This document shows positions 14,983 to 22,745 of a DNA stretch of 22,745 nt, in pieces; position 1 is the stretch's first letter, and every line of letters starts with the position of its first letter. The notes beneath the pieces are model-generated. The model had not been told where the DNA came from, made no database searches, and saw only the letters and a program-made list of their open reading frames with translations. The DNA is taken from positions 1 to 22,745 of the forward strand of contig JAFGLP010000151.1 of assembly GCA_016927965.1 (NCBI GenBank), read 5' to 3'. Position numbers and translations under genes: made by a program. The stretch is from Dehalococcoidia bacterium (GTDB taxonomy: Bacteria; Chloroflexota; Dehalococcoidia; GIF9; UBA5629).

Positions 14983-16752
14983 TTATATTTCTTTAATTAT
15001 CGCCGCAGACATCTCATACCTGTGCAGCGGGGATATCAGGTAAAACCCGTTCACGGCGTTTTTCGTTGCCCTCATGATCTCAAGTGCAATGGAGATACCC
15101 TCCACCCGGGCTTTGGCTTTATCCTCTATATCCATCCTTGCTCTGACATCGTCGGGAATACTTATGCCGGGGACCTCGTTGTGCAGATATTCTGCATTTC
15201 TTTTGCTGACCAGCGGCAGGATACCGAGATAGACGGGGATATTTAAATCTTTAACAGCTTCGCACATGCTCAGTGCCTTACCAGCATCAAACATCGGCTG
15301 AGTCATAACAAACTCAGCGCCGGCCTCAATCTTACGCCTGAGCCGTTTGACCTGGGAGCTGATATCCGCCAGATTGGGATTAAAAGCAACACCGACGCGC
15401 ATGTCCAGATGCAGAGACTTCTTCATGTTATCAATAAGATTGACAAGCTTGATAGAATCAACGTCATAAACCGGCGAAGCCTCCGGATTGTTTCCCAGAG
15501 ACACGGCGTCGCCGGTTACCGCCAGCATGTAGCGCAGTCCCAGAGCATACGCACCGAGCAGATCAGATTGCAGACCGATCAGGTTCCTGTCGCGGCAGGT
15601 ATAATGAAATATTGTCTCTATACCGATTGTCCGCTTTATCAGACCGGCGGCGGCAATCGAGCTCATGCGCACCTGCGCCAGCGGATTTTCCGGGAAGCTG
15701 AGTACCTGCGCACCGCTGCCTTTCAGCATGGCGGCAACATCGATAAGCTTTTCTATATCAGCGTCCCTGGGAGGCAGCAGCTCGACGATGACATTGGCCG
15801 CCCCCACCCCCTTTTTCTCATAAAAAGCCGGGCTCTGTATAAAAGCTGTTTCTGTCTGTGTTTTACCTGCCGGACGCGGCGCCGGTTTTCTGTTCTTAAG
15901 CCGCCCGGCAATCAACCGAATATGTTCCGGCGTAGTGCCGCAGCAGCCGCCTATTATATTCGCTCCCCCGGCGGTAAGTTCCTGGGCATGGACAGCAAAA
16001 TATTCGGGCGAGGTCAAATACATGGACCTGCCGTCTACCGTTTGCGGATAGCCGGCATTGGGCAGGGCGGAGATATATTTTTCAGTAATACGGGCCAGCC
16101 TGTCTATGACATCCTTTAAAGCAGCCGGGCCGCTGCCGCAATTGGCGCCGATGACATCCGCGCCACCAGCGGTGAGAGCTTCAACGACGGCCTGGATGCT
16201 GCTGCCGTAACCCGTGCGCAGACCATCCAGAAAGACCATTTGAGCGATCACCGGCAAGGTCGTCTCATTTTTACAGGCGGAGAGGGCAATCCTGATATGT
16301 TCCAGATTGGAAAACGTTTCCAGCATGAAGACATCGATACCACCCCCTGCCAGCGCCAGCACCTGCTCCTTATAGATATCGTAAACCTGCTGGTCCGACA
16401 GCTGCTGATCTACTGAAGATTTATCGAGCGGACCTATCGAACCGGCAACATAGGCACGCTGGCCGGCGGCCTTCCGGGCAATCTTCGCTGCCGCTTCATT
16501 AATAGCAGGAACAAGCTTCCCGTAATTGAATTTCGCAAGCTGGGACGAATTGGCAGCAAAGGTATTAGTTTCAATAATATCTGCGCCGGCATCCAGGTAG
16601 CTGCGGTGCAGATCCTCAACGATTTGAGGCTGCTCGATATTCAGGTATTCGTAGCAATACTGCGGACTGATGCCGCGTTCGTACAGCATCGTGCCGGTAG
16701 CGCCATCGCAAATAAGGACCTTTTCCCTCAGCGATTCAAGAAAGCCTTTCAT
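14983..16752 (-). CDS. Bifunctional homocysteine S-methyltransferase / 5,10-methylenetetrahydrofolate reductase
   Basis: 589 residues. The N-terminal homocysteine methyltransferase barrel (about 1-290) has DGATGTML, ETNTFAAN, and the zinc ligands in GANCGSG (Cys205) and GGCCGTTPEH (Cys270, Cys271). The C-terminal MetF-type barrel (about 305-589) has VELLPPRD with the expected Glu324, and LAVTGDAVSLG as the FAD-site region. The layout matches the YitJ-type fusion; the cobalamin and activation domains of full MetH are absent. The product should link C1-folate reduction with homocysteine methylation in the cytosol. There is no Shine-Dalgarno site before ATG 16752; TATAAT on the minus strand lies only about 10 bases upstream, so the message may be nearly leaderless. 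It stands as a single unit. Confidence 0.93.
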   Translation of the reverse strand: MKGFLESLREKVLICDGATGTMLYERGISPQYCYEYLNIEQPQIVEDLHRSYLDAGADIIETNTFAANSSQLAKFNYGKLVPAINEAAAKIARKAAGQRAYVAGSIGPLDKSSVDQQLSDQQVYDIYKEQVLALAGGGIDVFMLETFSNLEHIRIALSACKNETTLPVIAQMVFLDGLRTGYGSSIQAVVEALTAGGADVIGANCGSGPAALKDVIDRLARITEKYISALPNAGYPQTVDGRSMYLTSPEYFAVHAQELTAGGANIIGGCCGTTPEHIRLIAGRLKNRKPAPRPAGKTQTETAFIQSPAFYEKKGVGAANVIVELLPPRDADIEKLIDVAAMLKGSGAQVLSFPENPLAQVRMSSIAAAGLIKRTIGIETIFHYTCRDRNLIGLQSDLLGAYALGLRYMLAVTGDAVSLGNNPEASPVYDVDSIKLVNLIDNMKKSLHLDMRVGVAFNPNLADISSQVKRLRRKIEAGAEFVMTQPMFDAGKALSMCEAVKDLNIPVYLGILPLVSKRNAEYLHNEVPGISIPDDVRARMDIEDKAKARVEGISIALEIMRATKNAVNGFYLISPLHRYEMSAAIIKEI

Positions 16753-16762
16753 ATTCGGTCTA

Positions 16763-16792
16763 ATTATACTTTCCTGCTTTTACCGGGTAAAA
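16763..16792 (-). promoter_or_regulatory. Promoter with palindromic operator for the methionine/folate gene
   Basis: On the minus strand a -10 TATAAT (16763-16768) is spaced 17 bases from a weak -35 TTTACC (16786-16791). The -35 lies inside a perfect palindrome of 7-base arms, TTTTACC and GGTAAAA, around one base (16778-16792). A dimeric regulator bound there would cover the -35. No SAM or cobalamin riboswitch fold is seen in the few leader bases. Confidence 0.5.
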
Positions 16793-16912
16793 CTTAACTT
16801 CGTACTACCTGAGAGGTATTGCCCCATCGTCTCAGCGGGATTCAGAAAAAGCGCACCCACTGGCCAATTATCTGGAGCCTTTGACAGCTAATCCGCTACT
16901 GTATCCTTTTGC

Positions 16913-18184
16913 TCACTGCGCTTCTTCCGCCTCCCTGGTCACCAAGATCCTCTCGATTTTCAATCCCTTCATCTCCAGGATGGTTATCTTCAGGTTCTTG
17001 TACCTGAGGTGTTCGCCCTGTATGGGGACCCTTCCCAGGTGGCCCATCACAAAACCGGCCATGGTCTCATAGTCACCCGCGGGCAAATCAAAGCCCATCT
17101 CCTCATTGGCCTCCTTGATGCGCAGACCTCCATCCACCTCAAAGGTATTGGCGCCCATAGGAACTATATCCTCTTCTTCATCAATGATCTCAGCTCCGAT
17201 ATCACCGACTATCTCTTCGACCAGCTGGTCTATAGTTACCATGCCGGCAATGCCGCCGAACTCATCTACCGCCAGGGCGACACGCTGTTTATTCTTTTTC
17301 ATATCTGCCAGCAGCGTTCCCAGCAGCTTTGTTGCAGGGACAAAACAGGCAGGGCGGACGAAGTTATCTATACTGTCATCTTTATGGATGGCATTATTGG
17401 CCTCGGCCAGCAAAATATCCTTCATATAGAGGACGCCGGTCACGTTATCACGGGTGTCTTCAAAGACGGGGAATTTGGTATGGGGAGACTTCCGGTATAT
17501 CTCCAGGAGATGTTCCAGGGTAGTCCCTTTCTTAACCCAGGTTATATCCACCCGCGGTGTGATGACCTCTTTTACCGGCCGGTCGGCAAACCTGAAGACA
17601 TTCTGCAGCATCTCCGCTTCTTCCTCTTCCCAGACCCCTTCGGCTTCGGCAATATTGACGGCTGTGCGGAATTCCTCCTCAGATATGGTCGGCCTGACAT
17701 CAATACCTTTTCCGCCTGACCCGGTGATGCGCTGTCCGATGTAATTGAGGATGAAAACAAACGGATACAGGATAGTCTGGGTCAGCTCCACGAAGCGGGC
17801 CAGCTTCAGCGCCATTTTCTCGCCATGACGGGCGGCCAGGCTCTTGGGAATAAGCTCAGCGAAGACAAGGGTCAGGATAGTCACCACTATGGTGGCGATG
17901 GCAGCGCCCAGGTTTTCCCCCCAGAACCTCACAGCCAGCAGGGTACCGGTGGTGGCTACCGCCGTCTCAAAAAAATTAATGCACAGCAGCACCGTAGCCA
18001 GGAACCTCTCCGGCTTGCTGATAATCCGGGCAATCACCTTAGCGCTGGCATTCCGGCTTTCTATAAGATGGCTGAGGTGAAGTTTCTGGATGCTGATAAA
18101 AGCGGTCTCAATGCTGCAGAATAAAGCAGAGCCTGCCAGGCATAACAGGAACAGAATCAGATATATGATGTGTTCATTAGCCAT
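16913..18184 (-). CDS. CNNM/CorC-type hemolysin-family protein (DUF21, CBS pair, CorC_HlyC)
   Basis: 423 residues. The DUF21/CNNM membrane domain (about 1-190) begins IIYLILFLLCLAGSALFCSIETAF and has further helices near 55-75, 85-115 and 130-150. A CBS pair (about 205-325) is marked by ITPRVDITWVKKGTTLEHLL and LGTLLADMKKNKQRVALAVDEFGGIAGMVT. The CorC_HlyC domain (about 340-420) has DTFEV-like NTFEVDGGLRI and ETMAGFVMGHLGRVP. Members export Mg2+ or affect divalent-cation tolerance; the hemolysin name is historical. It is the full family length. On the minus strand a TATAAA lies about 10 bases before the ATG and no ribosome-binding site is obvious, again suggesting a very short leader. Confidence 0.92.
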   Translation of the reverse strand: MANEHIIYLILFLLCLAGSALFCSIETAFISIQKLHLSHLIESRNASAKVIARIISKPERFLATVLLCINFFETAVATTGTLLAVRFWGENLGAAIATIVVTILTLVFAELIPKSLAARHGEKMALKLARFVELTQTILYPFVFILNYIGQRITGSGGKGIDVRPTISEEEFRTAVNIAEAEGVWEEEEAEMLQNVFRFADRPVKEVITPRVDITWVKKGTTLEHLLEIYRKSPHTKFPVFEDTRDNVTGVLYMKDILLAEANNAIHKDDSIDNFVRPACFVPATKLLGTLLADMKKNKQRVALAVDEFGGIAGMVTIDQLVEEIVGDIGAEIIDEEEDIVPMGANTFEVDGGLRIKEANEEMGFDLPAGDYETMAGFVMGHLGRVPIQGEHLRYKNLKITILEMKGLKIERILVTREAEEAQ

Positions 18185-18236
18185 GCGGTATATTTTATAC
18201 TACAAATACTGATGCATTGCCAGCACATCTTAATGG

Positions 18237-18473
18237 ATGGAACTAAATAGATATTACACTTTGCATAGTTACATCGTCCACTATAATGGAAATCTGGAGT
18301 GTTTTAAAAATGATAGTGCTATTATGCAATATGTTGATAGCAACGCAATTAAAAGCATTGATACAATAAAGGAATGGCAAGTATTGTCGCCAGAGTTTTG
18401 CGATAAGGTTGCGCAGACTATGAATGAATTTATTCAAAAACTCTGTGATTCCGTGAATGAGCCTGTTAGTTAA
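18237..18473 (+). CDS. Small protein of unknown function (possibly a fragment)
   Basis: 78 residues, acidic and Cys-containing, with no signal peptide or membrane helix. It opens MELNRYYTLHSYIVHYNGNL and ends in a helix-like VAQTMNEFIQKLCDSVNE. I recognise no family. It is divergent from the CorC-type gene, in AT-rich DNA that continues to 20.4 kb. No Shine-Dalgarno site is seen before ATG 18237, and a start further in or a truncated gene is possible. The protein-like composition and lack of a competing frame support coding only weakly. Confidence 0.35.
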   Translation: MELNRYYTLHSYIVHYNGNLECFKNDSAIMQYVDSNAIKSIDTIKEWQVLSPEFCDKVAQTMNEFIQKLCDSVNEPVS

Positions 18474-18662
18474 ACACTTATCGGAGAAAGCTATGGCGCT
18501 TGTTTATATGATATACAACAATAAGCCTTGATTCCCTTAATTACATTCGGACGGCAATGGCTATGTAGCTATTGACCCCTGTTACATTTCGCTAAGGCTG
18601 TTTCAAAGGCAGCGTATGATGAATTAACGGCTTATGGGCCTCTTTAGCCATCCCCATATAAT

Positions 18663-20372
18663 TTAATAAACTCCATCTACTCTTATACAGAGATTAAAAC
18701 AGATGCGATTTCCAAATTGATCATAAAGACCTATCCCTGGATCAGTCCTCTTGCCATTTTCAGATATGAATGAATTGGTAGCAGCAGGTCCACAATTTGA
18801 AATTTTCTCGTAGGCTACGGCGAAATAATCATAACTCTCTCCATATGTATCATATCCCTTGCTCAAAGCTAATACATCAACAGTGAAATCGTCATTTACA
18901 ACCACATTGTCAACTGCAACCTCACTCCAAAATGCCTCCGGCCTTCTATCTGGTCCCAGGTCACGATTTCTGAAATCGCTCCACTTAAAGTCTTTCGACC
19001 ATATGACCTCTTCTGCTTTGTTCAATATACGTATAGTAATATATTTTTTATCGTAATCATCAAGTGTTCCTAAAGTATAGTTGGCGACTCCGGCGATCTT
19101 AATATTTTGAATACTGTATGGCACTTTCTCAGGGTGAAACGTGGTTGCAAGCCCCCACCCACCCTTGTTCAATTCTACTTTATCATCGACTGTACCCCGA
19201 TACGAAGTTGTGTTTATATTGAGATACTTATACTGCTCGGACAAATCTTTGTATAAGCAGACTGAGCCTTCCTTATATGGCAATATAATTAGCGGAGTCT
19301 TTATTTGTGTTCCAGAAATTCCTATCGGACCGATAAAGCTTACTGTCATGTAAGAATGCCAGATAGCTATTTGATTAGTGTAATTAATATCCGTGCCAAT
19401 ATTATCATATCTTAGAGTGATTGGAATGCCTTGTAAGGAAGGCTTTGTAACTACCTGTGGGCTAACCAAAGCCTCTTTCTTTTGCCCCACCCCATCCACT
19501 TGTATTGTCCAAGCTGCATGTGCAAGAGTTTGCATATATCTTATGCTAGCATCCATCAATGATTTAGAGTTTTTACCCAAGTACGAGATCCCAATGTACT
19601 TACTACCATCTGAACTGGAATCAACGCCCAAAAAAACACCATTTTGGGCTTGGTGACTCCCAGGTCCGGTGGCCTCACTATGGCTAATAAATTCTATGAC
19701 AAATTCATTTTGTACTATAATTGGCGGATTTATCTCGTGTTTTACTATACCCATTGATGTAGGAAAATTTGTATAGGGATAGTCTTTTGAAAACAATTCC
19801 TTCTTAAAATCCTTATCCCAAATCTTTATCGTATATACTTTATCGTTTTCACCTCCATTTTGGCTTCGAAAGCCTTTAATACATATTTTATCAATCTGGA
19901 AGGGCTTAGCTGGCGGGTCAAATTTTGTCCATAGCCCTCCCGGGTCCCAAAAGGCAAAGTATGTATCCCACGAGTCAGTATCATGTTTCAGTGTATACTC
20001 TTCTAATTCGTACGTCTTGAAATTCTTTGTAACCGGCCCTATTGTAACCATATGATTCCCGATGCCAGGTTCATTTATTGAAAAGCAAATAGTTTTATTT
20101 TCAGAAGGTCCGATTGTAATAACTTGTTTATCTATTTCCTTGCCATCGATATTCAATATCGCCGTGTAGTTATCAGCGATTTCGCCAACATTGGCTATTT
20201 CCGCCGTAATAGTCGTATTTTCAAATGGGGTAACTTCTTGTGGAGTTATTTTTATTTCATTAACAACAAATTCAGCTGGACTCACGGGCTTGGCAGGGAG
20301 AGCACATGCATCAATAGTAGTAAAAATTAATATAAATAGGATGGTCAATATCCAGATATATCTGATCCTCAT
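18663..20372 (-). CDS. Secreted CARDB-domain protein with a duplicated beta-rich module
   Basis: 569 residues from ATG 20372, chosen because AAGGAGG lies 6 bases upstream; an in-frame start 21 bases earlier lacks such a site. The signal peptide is about residues 1-24 (IWILTILFILIFTTIDACA). A CARDB/Ig-like domain (about 34-113) reads FVVNEIKITPQEVTPFENT and AEIANVGEIADNYTAIL, the cell-adhesion style common in Dehalococcoidia and archaea. Two related modules follow. Module 1 (about 125-296) has DKVYTIKIWDKDFKKELFSKD, and module 2 (about 395-569) has KKYITIRILNKAEEVIWSKDF; each ends in an IQVDGVG or IRVDGVY strand. It is probably surface-exposed; binding or adhesion is inferred. It is markedly more AT-rich than the flanks. 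No neighbour indicates a pathway. Confidence 0.8.
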   Translation of the reverse strand: MRIRYIWILTILFILIFTTIDACALPAKPVSPAEFVVNEIKITPQEVTPFENTTITAEIANVGEIADNYTAILNIDGKEIDKQVITIGPSENKTICFSINEPGIGNHMVTIGPVTKNFKTYELEEYTLKHDTDSWDTYFAFWDPGGLWTKFDPPAKPFQIDKICIKGFRSQNGGENDKVYTIKIWDKDFKKELFSKDYPYTNFPTSMGIVKHEINPPIIVQNEFVIEFISHSEATGPGSHQAQNGVFLGVDSSSDGSKYIGISYLGKNSKSLMDASIRYMQTLAHAAWTIQVDGVGQKKEALVSPQVVTKPSLQGIPITLRYDNIGTDINYTNQIAIWHSYMTVSFIGPIGISGTQIKTPLIILPYKEGSVCLYKDLSEQYKYLNINTTSYRGTVDDKVELNKGGWGLATTFHPEKVPYSIQNIKIAGVANYTLGTLDDYDKKYITIRILNKAEEVIWSKDFKWSDFRNRDLGPDRRPEAFWSEVAVDNVVVNDDFTVDVLALSKGYDTYGESYDYFAVAYEKISNCGPAATNSFISENGKRTDPGIGLYDQFGNRICFNLCIRVDGVY

Positions 20373-20406
20373 TGCAACCTCCTTGTATAACAATTTTGTT
20401 GTTAGT

Positions 20407-20435
20407 AATATACTCTATACATAAAGGAATATCAA
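20407..20435 (-). promoter_or_regulatory. Sigma-70-type promoter for the CARDB gene
   Basis: On the minus strand: -35 TTGATA (20430-20435), a 17-base spacer, and -10 TATATT (20407-20412). The leader to ATG 20372 is about 28 bases and includes the AAGGAGG site. Confidence 0.6.
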
Positions 20436-20514
20436 TTAAGCTTCTTAGCAGTTACATCCCCGGTTCAGGGGATAAGGTTTCGTGCCGTAAAAGGAAGTGG
20501 CTTCGGAGATAACT

Positions 20515-20664
20515 ATGCCTGACTTTTCTTGCAAACTGTTGAACTGCCCATCCGAATCCTTTCCTATGCTTGGTTTAGAACGCCCTTTGGCTTCATCCTA
20601 TAAGCTTTCAAGGCACTCAATATATAAACCTCGCTACATCCCTGTTTGCTGTGCCGCTGCTTAA
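20515..20664 (+). CDS. Possible small protein, unknown
   Basis: 49 residues (MPDFSCKLLNCPSESFPMLG at the start, ending PVCCAAA) from ATG 20515, with GGAG (20505-20508) spaced 6 bases upstream. Four cysteines, no signal peptide, no recognised family. It lies in the roughly 480-base gap between the divergent CARDB gene and the lipoprotein; apart from promoters and an 18-base hairpin (ATCCCC / GGGGAT, near 20457-20474), nothing else is seen there. It may be chance. Confidence 0.22.
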   Translation: MPDFSCKLLNCPSESFPMLGLERPLASSYKLSRHSIYKPRYIPVCCAAA

Positions 20665-20759
20665 AAATGGCGCACTTGCTCATTCAAAGACCCAGAAATT
20701 ATAAGCGACGTCATTTAAATCTGCTGCCTGTGAAATATTAACTCCCCACTACCTGACTT

Positions 20760-20789
20760 TTGAAGCCGCCTGCAGCCCGATGCTATAAT
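20760..20789 (+). promoter_or_regulatory. Promoter for the lipoprotein-helicase unit
   Basis: -35 TTGAAG (20760-20765), an 18-base spacer, and a perfect -10 TATAAT (20784-20789). Transcription would start near 20796, about 75 bases before the lipoprotein ATG. Confidence 0.55.
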
Positions 20790-20872
20790 TAACCTGCAAC
20801 CGCATGAATATCCCCATCACGAGGCAGCACATCTCTTTAGATGCTTCCACCACCGAGAGGAGGTTGGTCCGT

Positions 20873-21220
20873 ATGAAACTTAGTCCATCAGGCAAAGTCA
20901 TTATCACAGCCGCGCTGTTTACTCTGCTGGCAGCCTCCGCCGGCTGCTCCAGCGGGGCCGATATCTACCTGCAAAATATCAGTGTGGGATCGTTCTCCGC
21001 CGACGGCAAGCCCGTCACCGGTTTGCCTTCCCAGAAAGCCAACATCGTGCTGAAGACCAGCGCCACTAAAATACTGGTCAACCAGTCAGGCGGCAAGACC
21101 ATCATCACGCTGCAGCCTTCGGGGGCGGTCATCACCAGCAGCAGTGAAGGGCTGTCTTTCACCGGCGTGGAAGAGGACCAGGTTGAGATCAAGTGGACCA
21201 CGGACAACACCACTAAATAA
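20873..21220 (+). CDS. Small lipoprotein of unknown function
   Basis: 115 residues. The signal peptide MKLSPSGKVIITAALFTLLA is followed by lipobox SAGC with Cys25; the mature part is a short beta-rich domain with many Ser, Thr and Gly and no recognised family. Start ATG 20873 is chosen because GAGGAGG lies about 9 bases upstream and the signal peptide begins there; a longer in-frame start at 20804 precedes this with non-signal-like residues. The helicase ATG comes 4 bases after its stop, so the two are likely co-transcribed and translationally coupled, though their functions seem unrelated. GC-rich, like the helicase. Confidence 0.75.
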   Translation: MKLSPSGKVIITAALFTLLAASAGCSSGADIYLQNISVGSFSADGKPVTGLPSQKANIVLKTSATKILVNQSGGKTIITLQPSGAVITSSSEGLSFTGVEEDQVEIKWTTDNTTK

Positions 21221-21224
21221 AATC

Positions 21225-22745
21225 ATGGATATATTGACCGGACTTAACCCCGCTCAGAAAGAAGCGGTACAGCATATCGAAGGGCCAATACTGATACTGG
21301 CCGGGCCGGGCAGCGGCAAGACGCGCGTGATCACCCACCGCATCGCCTACCTGGTCAGGACAACAGGCGTTAGCCCGCGTCGCATCATGGCGGTGACCTT
21401 CACCAACAAGGCCGCCCGCGAGATGAAAGAACGCCTGCAGAAACTGCTGGGGCAGGTTGCCGACAGCGTCACGGCAGGCACCTTCCATGCCATCTGCGCC
21501 CGCATCCTGCGGCAGGACGGCAAGCCGGTGGGGCTGGATAATAATTTCGTTATCTACGATGAGGACGACCAGCAGAGACTGGTCAAGCAGTGCCTGCAGG
21601 ACCTGGACCTCGACCCGAAGCAATACAACCCCCAGAAGATACGCAACGCCATCAGCTACGCCAAGAGCCAGCATCAGACGCCGTCCGATTTCGGCAGGCA
21701 GAGCAACAGCCACTGGGACGACGTGGTGGCCCGCATCTACGAGCGCTACCAGGAACAGCTCGGGCAGAGCAACGCCGTGGACTTTGACGACCTGCTGATG
21801 AAGGTCGTCCAGCTTTTCGAGAAGCACCCTGAAGCGCTGGCGAAATACCAGTCGCGCTACCTGCACCTGCTGGTGGACGAGTTCCAGGATACCAATATCA
21901 CACAGTATAAGCTGATACGGATGATGGGCGGCAAACACCGCAACGTCTGCGTGGTGGGCGACCCAGATCAGTCCATCTACTCTTGGCGCTTCGCCGACAT
22001 CCGCAATATACTGAGCTTCGAGAAAGACTACCCGGACGCCAAGACCATTGTGCTGGAACAGAACTACCGCTCCACCAAGAACATACTGGAGGCGGCCTCC
22101 TGCATCATCTCGGCCAACAAGAAGCGCAAGCAGAAAAAGCTGTGGACAGATAACACCGAGGGAGCGCCCATCTATTTGATCAAGACCTACGGCGAGCAGG
22201 AAGAGGCGCAGTTCGTGGTGAACGAGATATTGAACCTGACACGAAGCGACGGCGTTAAGCCGGGTGACTGCGTGATAATGTACCGCACCAACGCCCAGTC
22301 ACGCGCGCTGGAAGAGGCCTTCATGCGCTACGGCCTGAAATACAAGCTGATCGGGGGCATGAAATTTTACCAGCGCCGCGAGATCAAGGACTTCATCGCC
22401 TATTTGAGGGTAATCCATAATCCCTTCGATAACATCAGCCTCTCCCGCATCATCAAGGTACCGGGCAGGGGCATCGGCGCCAAAACGCTGTCCGACCTGA
22501 CCAACTGGGCACGAGAGAATAGCCTGTCCCTCTTCGCCGCACTCAAAGCGGTCAGCGAAGGCGGCGGGCCCGGCTTCGGGGCCAGGATCACTGCCGGCCT
22601 CACCGGCTATTACCGCCTGTTGAACGACCTCATCGTGGAGAGCCAGCAGCTGGCCCTGGTCAGCCTGATGGATACCGTGCTGGACCGGTCAGGCTACCGC
22701 GATTCGCTGAGGCAGGAGGACGACGGCGAGGAGCGCTGGGAGAAC
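21225..22745 (+). CDS. pcrA: UvrD/PcrA-type superfamily 1 DNA helicase, 5' part
   Basis: 507 codons are visible and the frame is open at the window edge. SF1A motifs in order: Q-motif LNPAQKEAV; motif I LAGPGSGKTRV (about 27-37); motif Ia VTFTNKAAREM; motif II VDEFQDTNITQ (about 218-228); motif III VVGDPDQSIYSWR; motif IV LEQNYRS. It unwinds DNA 3' to 5' in nucleotide-excision and mismatch repair and clears stalled polymerases and RecA filaments. The opening MDILTGLNPAQKEAV is the family's normal N-terminus, so ATG 21225 is secure although there is no ribosome-binding site; coupling to the lipoprotein 4 bases upstream would explain that. PcrA and UvrD are not cleanly separable from this part. 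Confidence 0.93.
   Translation, partial: MDILTGLNPAQKEAVQHIEGPILILAGPGSGKTRVITHRIAYLVRTTGVSPRRIMAVTFTNKAAREMKERLQKLLGQVADSVTAGTFHAICARILRQDGKPVGLDNNFVIYDEDDQQRLVKQCLQDLDLDPKQYNPQKIRNAISYAKSQHQTPSDFGRQSNSHWDDVVARIYERYQEQLGQSNAVDFDDLLMKVVQLFEKHPEALAKYQSRYLHLLVDEFQDTNITQYKLIRMMGGKHRNVCVVGDPDQSIYSWRFADIRNILSFEKDYPDAKTIVLEQNYRSTKNILEAASCIISANKKRKQKKLWTDNTEGAPIYLIKTYGEQEEAQFVVNEILNLTRSDGVKPGDCVIMYRTNAQSRALEEAFMRYGLKYKLIGGMKFYQRREIKDFIAYLRVIHNPFDNISLSRIIKVPGRGIGAKTLSDLTNWARENSLSLFAALKAVSEGGGPGFGARITAGLTGYYRLLNDLIVESQQLALVSLMDTVLDRSGYRDSLRQEDDGEERWEN

Noticed and set aside
18493..18531. 12-residue frame with a GGAG upstream after the small 78-residue gene
   Set aside because: Too short, no conservation evidence, likely chance.
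21213..21938. 241-codon minus-strand frame opposite the helicase
   Set aside because: Shadow frame of the GC-rich helicase gene, whose motifs on the plus strand are unambiguous.
1..22745. CRISPR array, insertion sequence, integrase or phage genes
   Set aside because: No regularly spaced repeats and no transposase, integrase or phage motifs were found on either strand.

Overview
The window is bacterial chromosomal DNA. The best guess for its source is an anaerobic Dehalococcoidia-type member of Chloroflexota. That guess rests on the style of the proteins: a CARDB-type secreted protein whose text resembles proteins common in that class, a fused homocysteine methyltransferase / methylene-THF reductase, small GC-rich lipoproteins, and several promoters lying almost on top of start codons. 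No rRNA or other phylogenetic marker is present, so the assignment is tentative.

Layout. Bases 1-447 hold the 3' end of an alpha/beta hydrolase in GC-rich DNA. A degenerate tRNA-Val(UAC) follows at 619-694. From 1083 to 5484 lies a four-gene sulfur operon: a DASS/SLC13 permease with two RCK_C domains, a CstB-like persulfide dioxygenase fused to two rhodanese domains, and a YeeE/YedE thiosulfate-type transporter split into two genes. Next come a probable decayed minus-strand gene (5524-5887), a HicAB toxin-antitoxin pair behind a perfect palindromic operator (5969-6595), a zf-TFIIB protein, a guanine deaminase-like enzyme, rsgA (minus), an SRPBCC protein, an MFS transporter and an isoprenylcysteine-methyltransferase-like membrane enzyme. 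Two further tRNA-Val remnants, on the same strand as the first, sit at about 13765-13820 and 14885-14945. Between and beyond them the minus strand carries a Cache-type lipoprotein, the bifunctional methionine/folate enzyme, and a CNNM/CorC-type hemolysin-family protein. An AT-rich stretch (18.2-20.4 kb) holds a small ORF and a large secreted CARDB protein. GC-rich core-like DNA returns at about 20.85 kb with a small lipoprotein followed 4 bp later by a UvrD/PcrA helicase that runs off the window.

How it fits together. The clearest functional unit is the sulfur operon: sulfur-anion uptake by the SLC13 and YeeE-type permeases, and cytoplasmic persulfide oxidation plus sulfane-sulfur transfer by the fused enzyme. 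The rest reads as an accessory mosaic of single-gene units, a toxin-antitoxin pair, gene fragments and orphan ribosome-binding sites, punctuated by tRNA-Val remnants. This suggests repeated insertion and deletion at a tRNA-Val-related site, although no integrase or transposase is visible.
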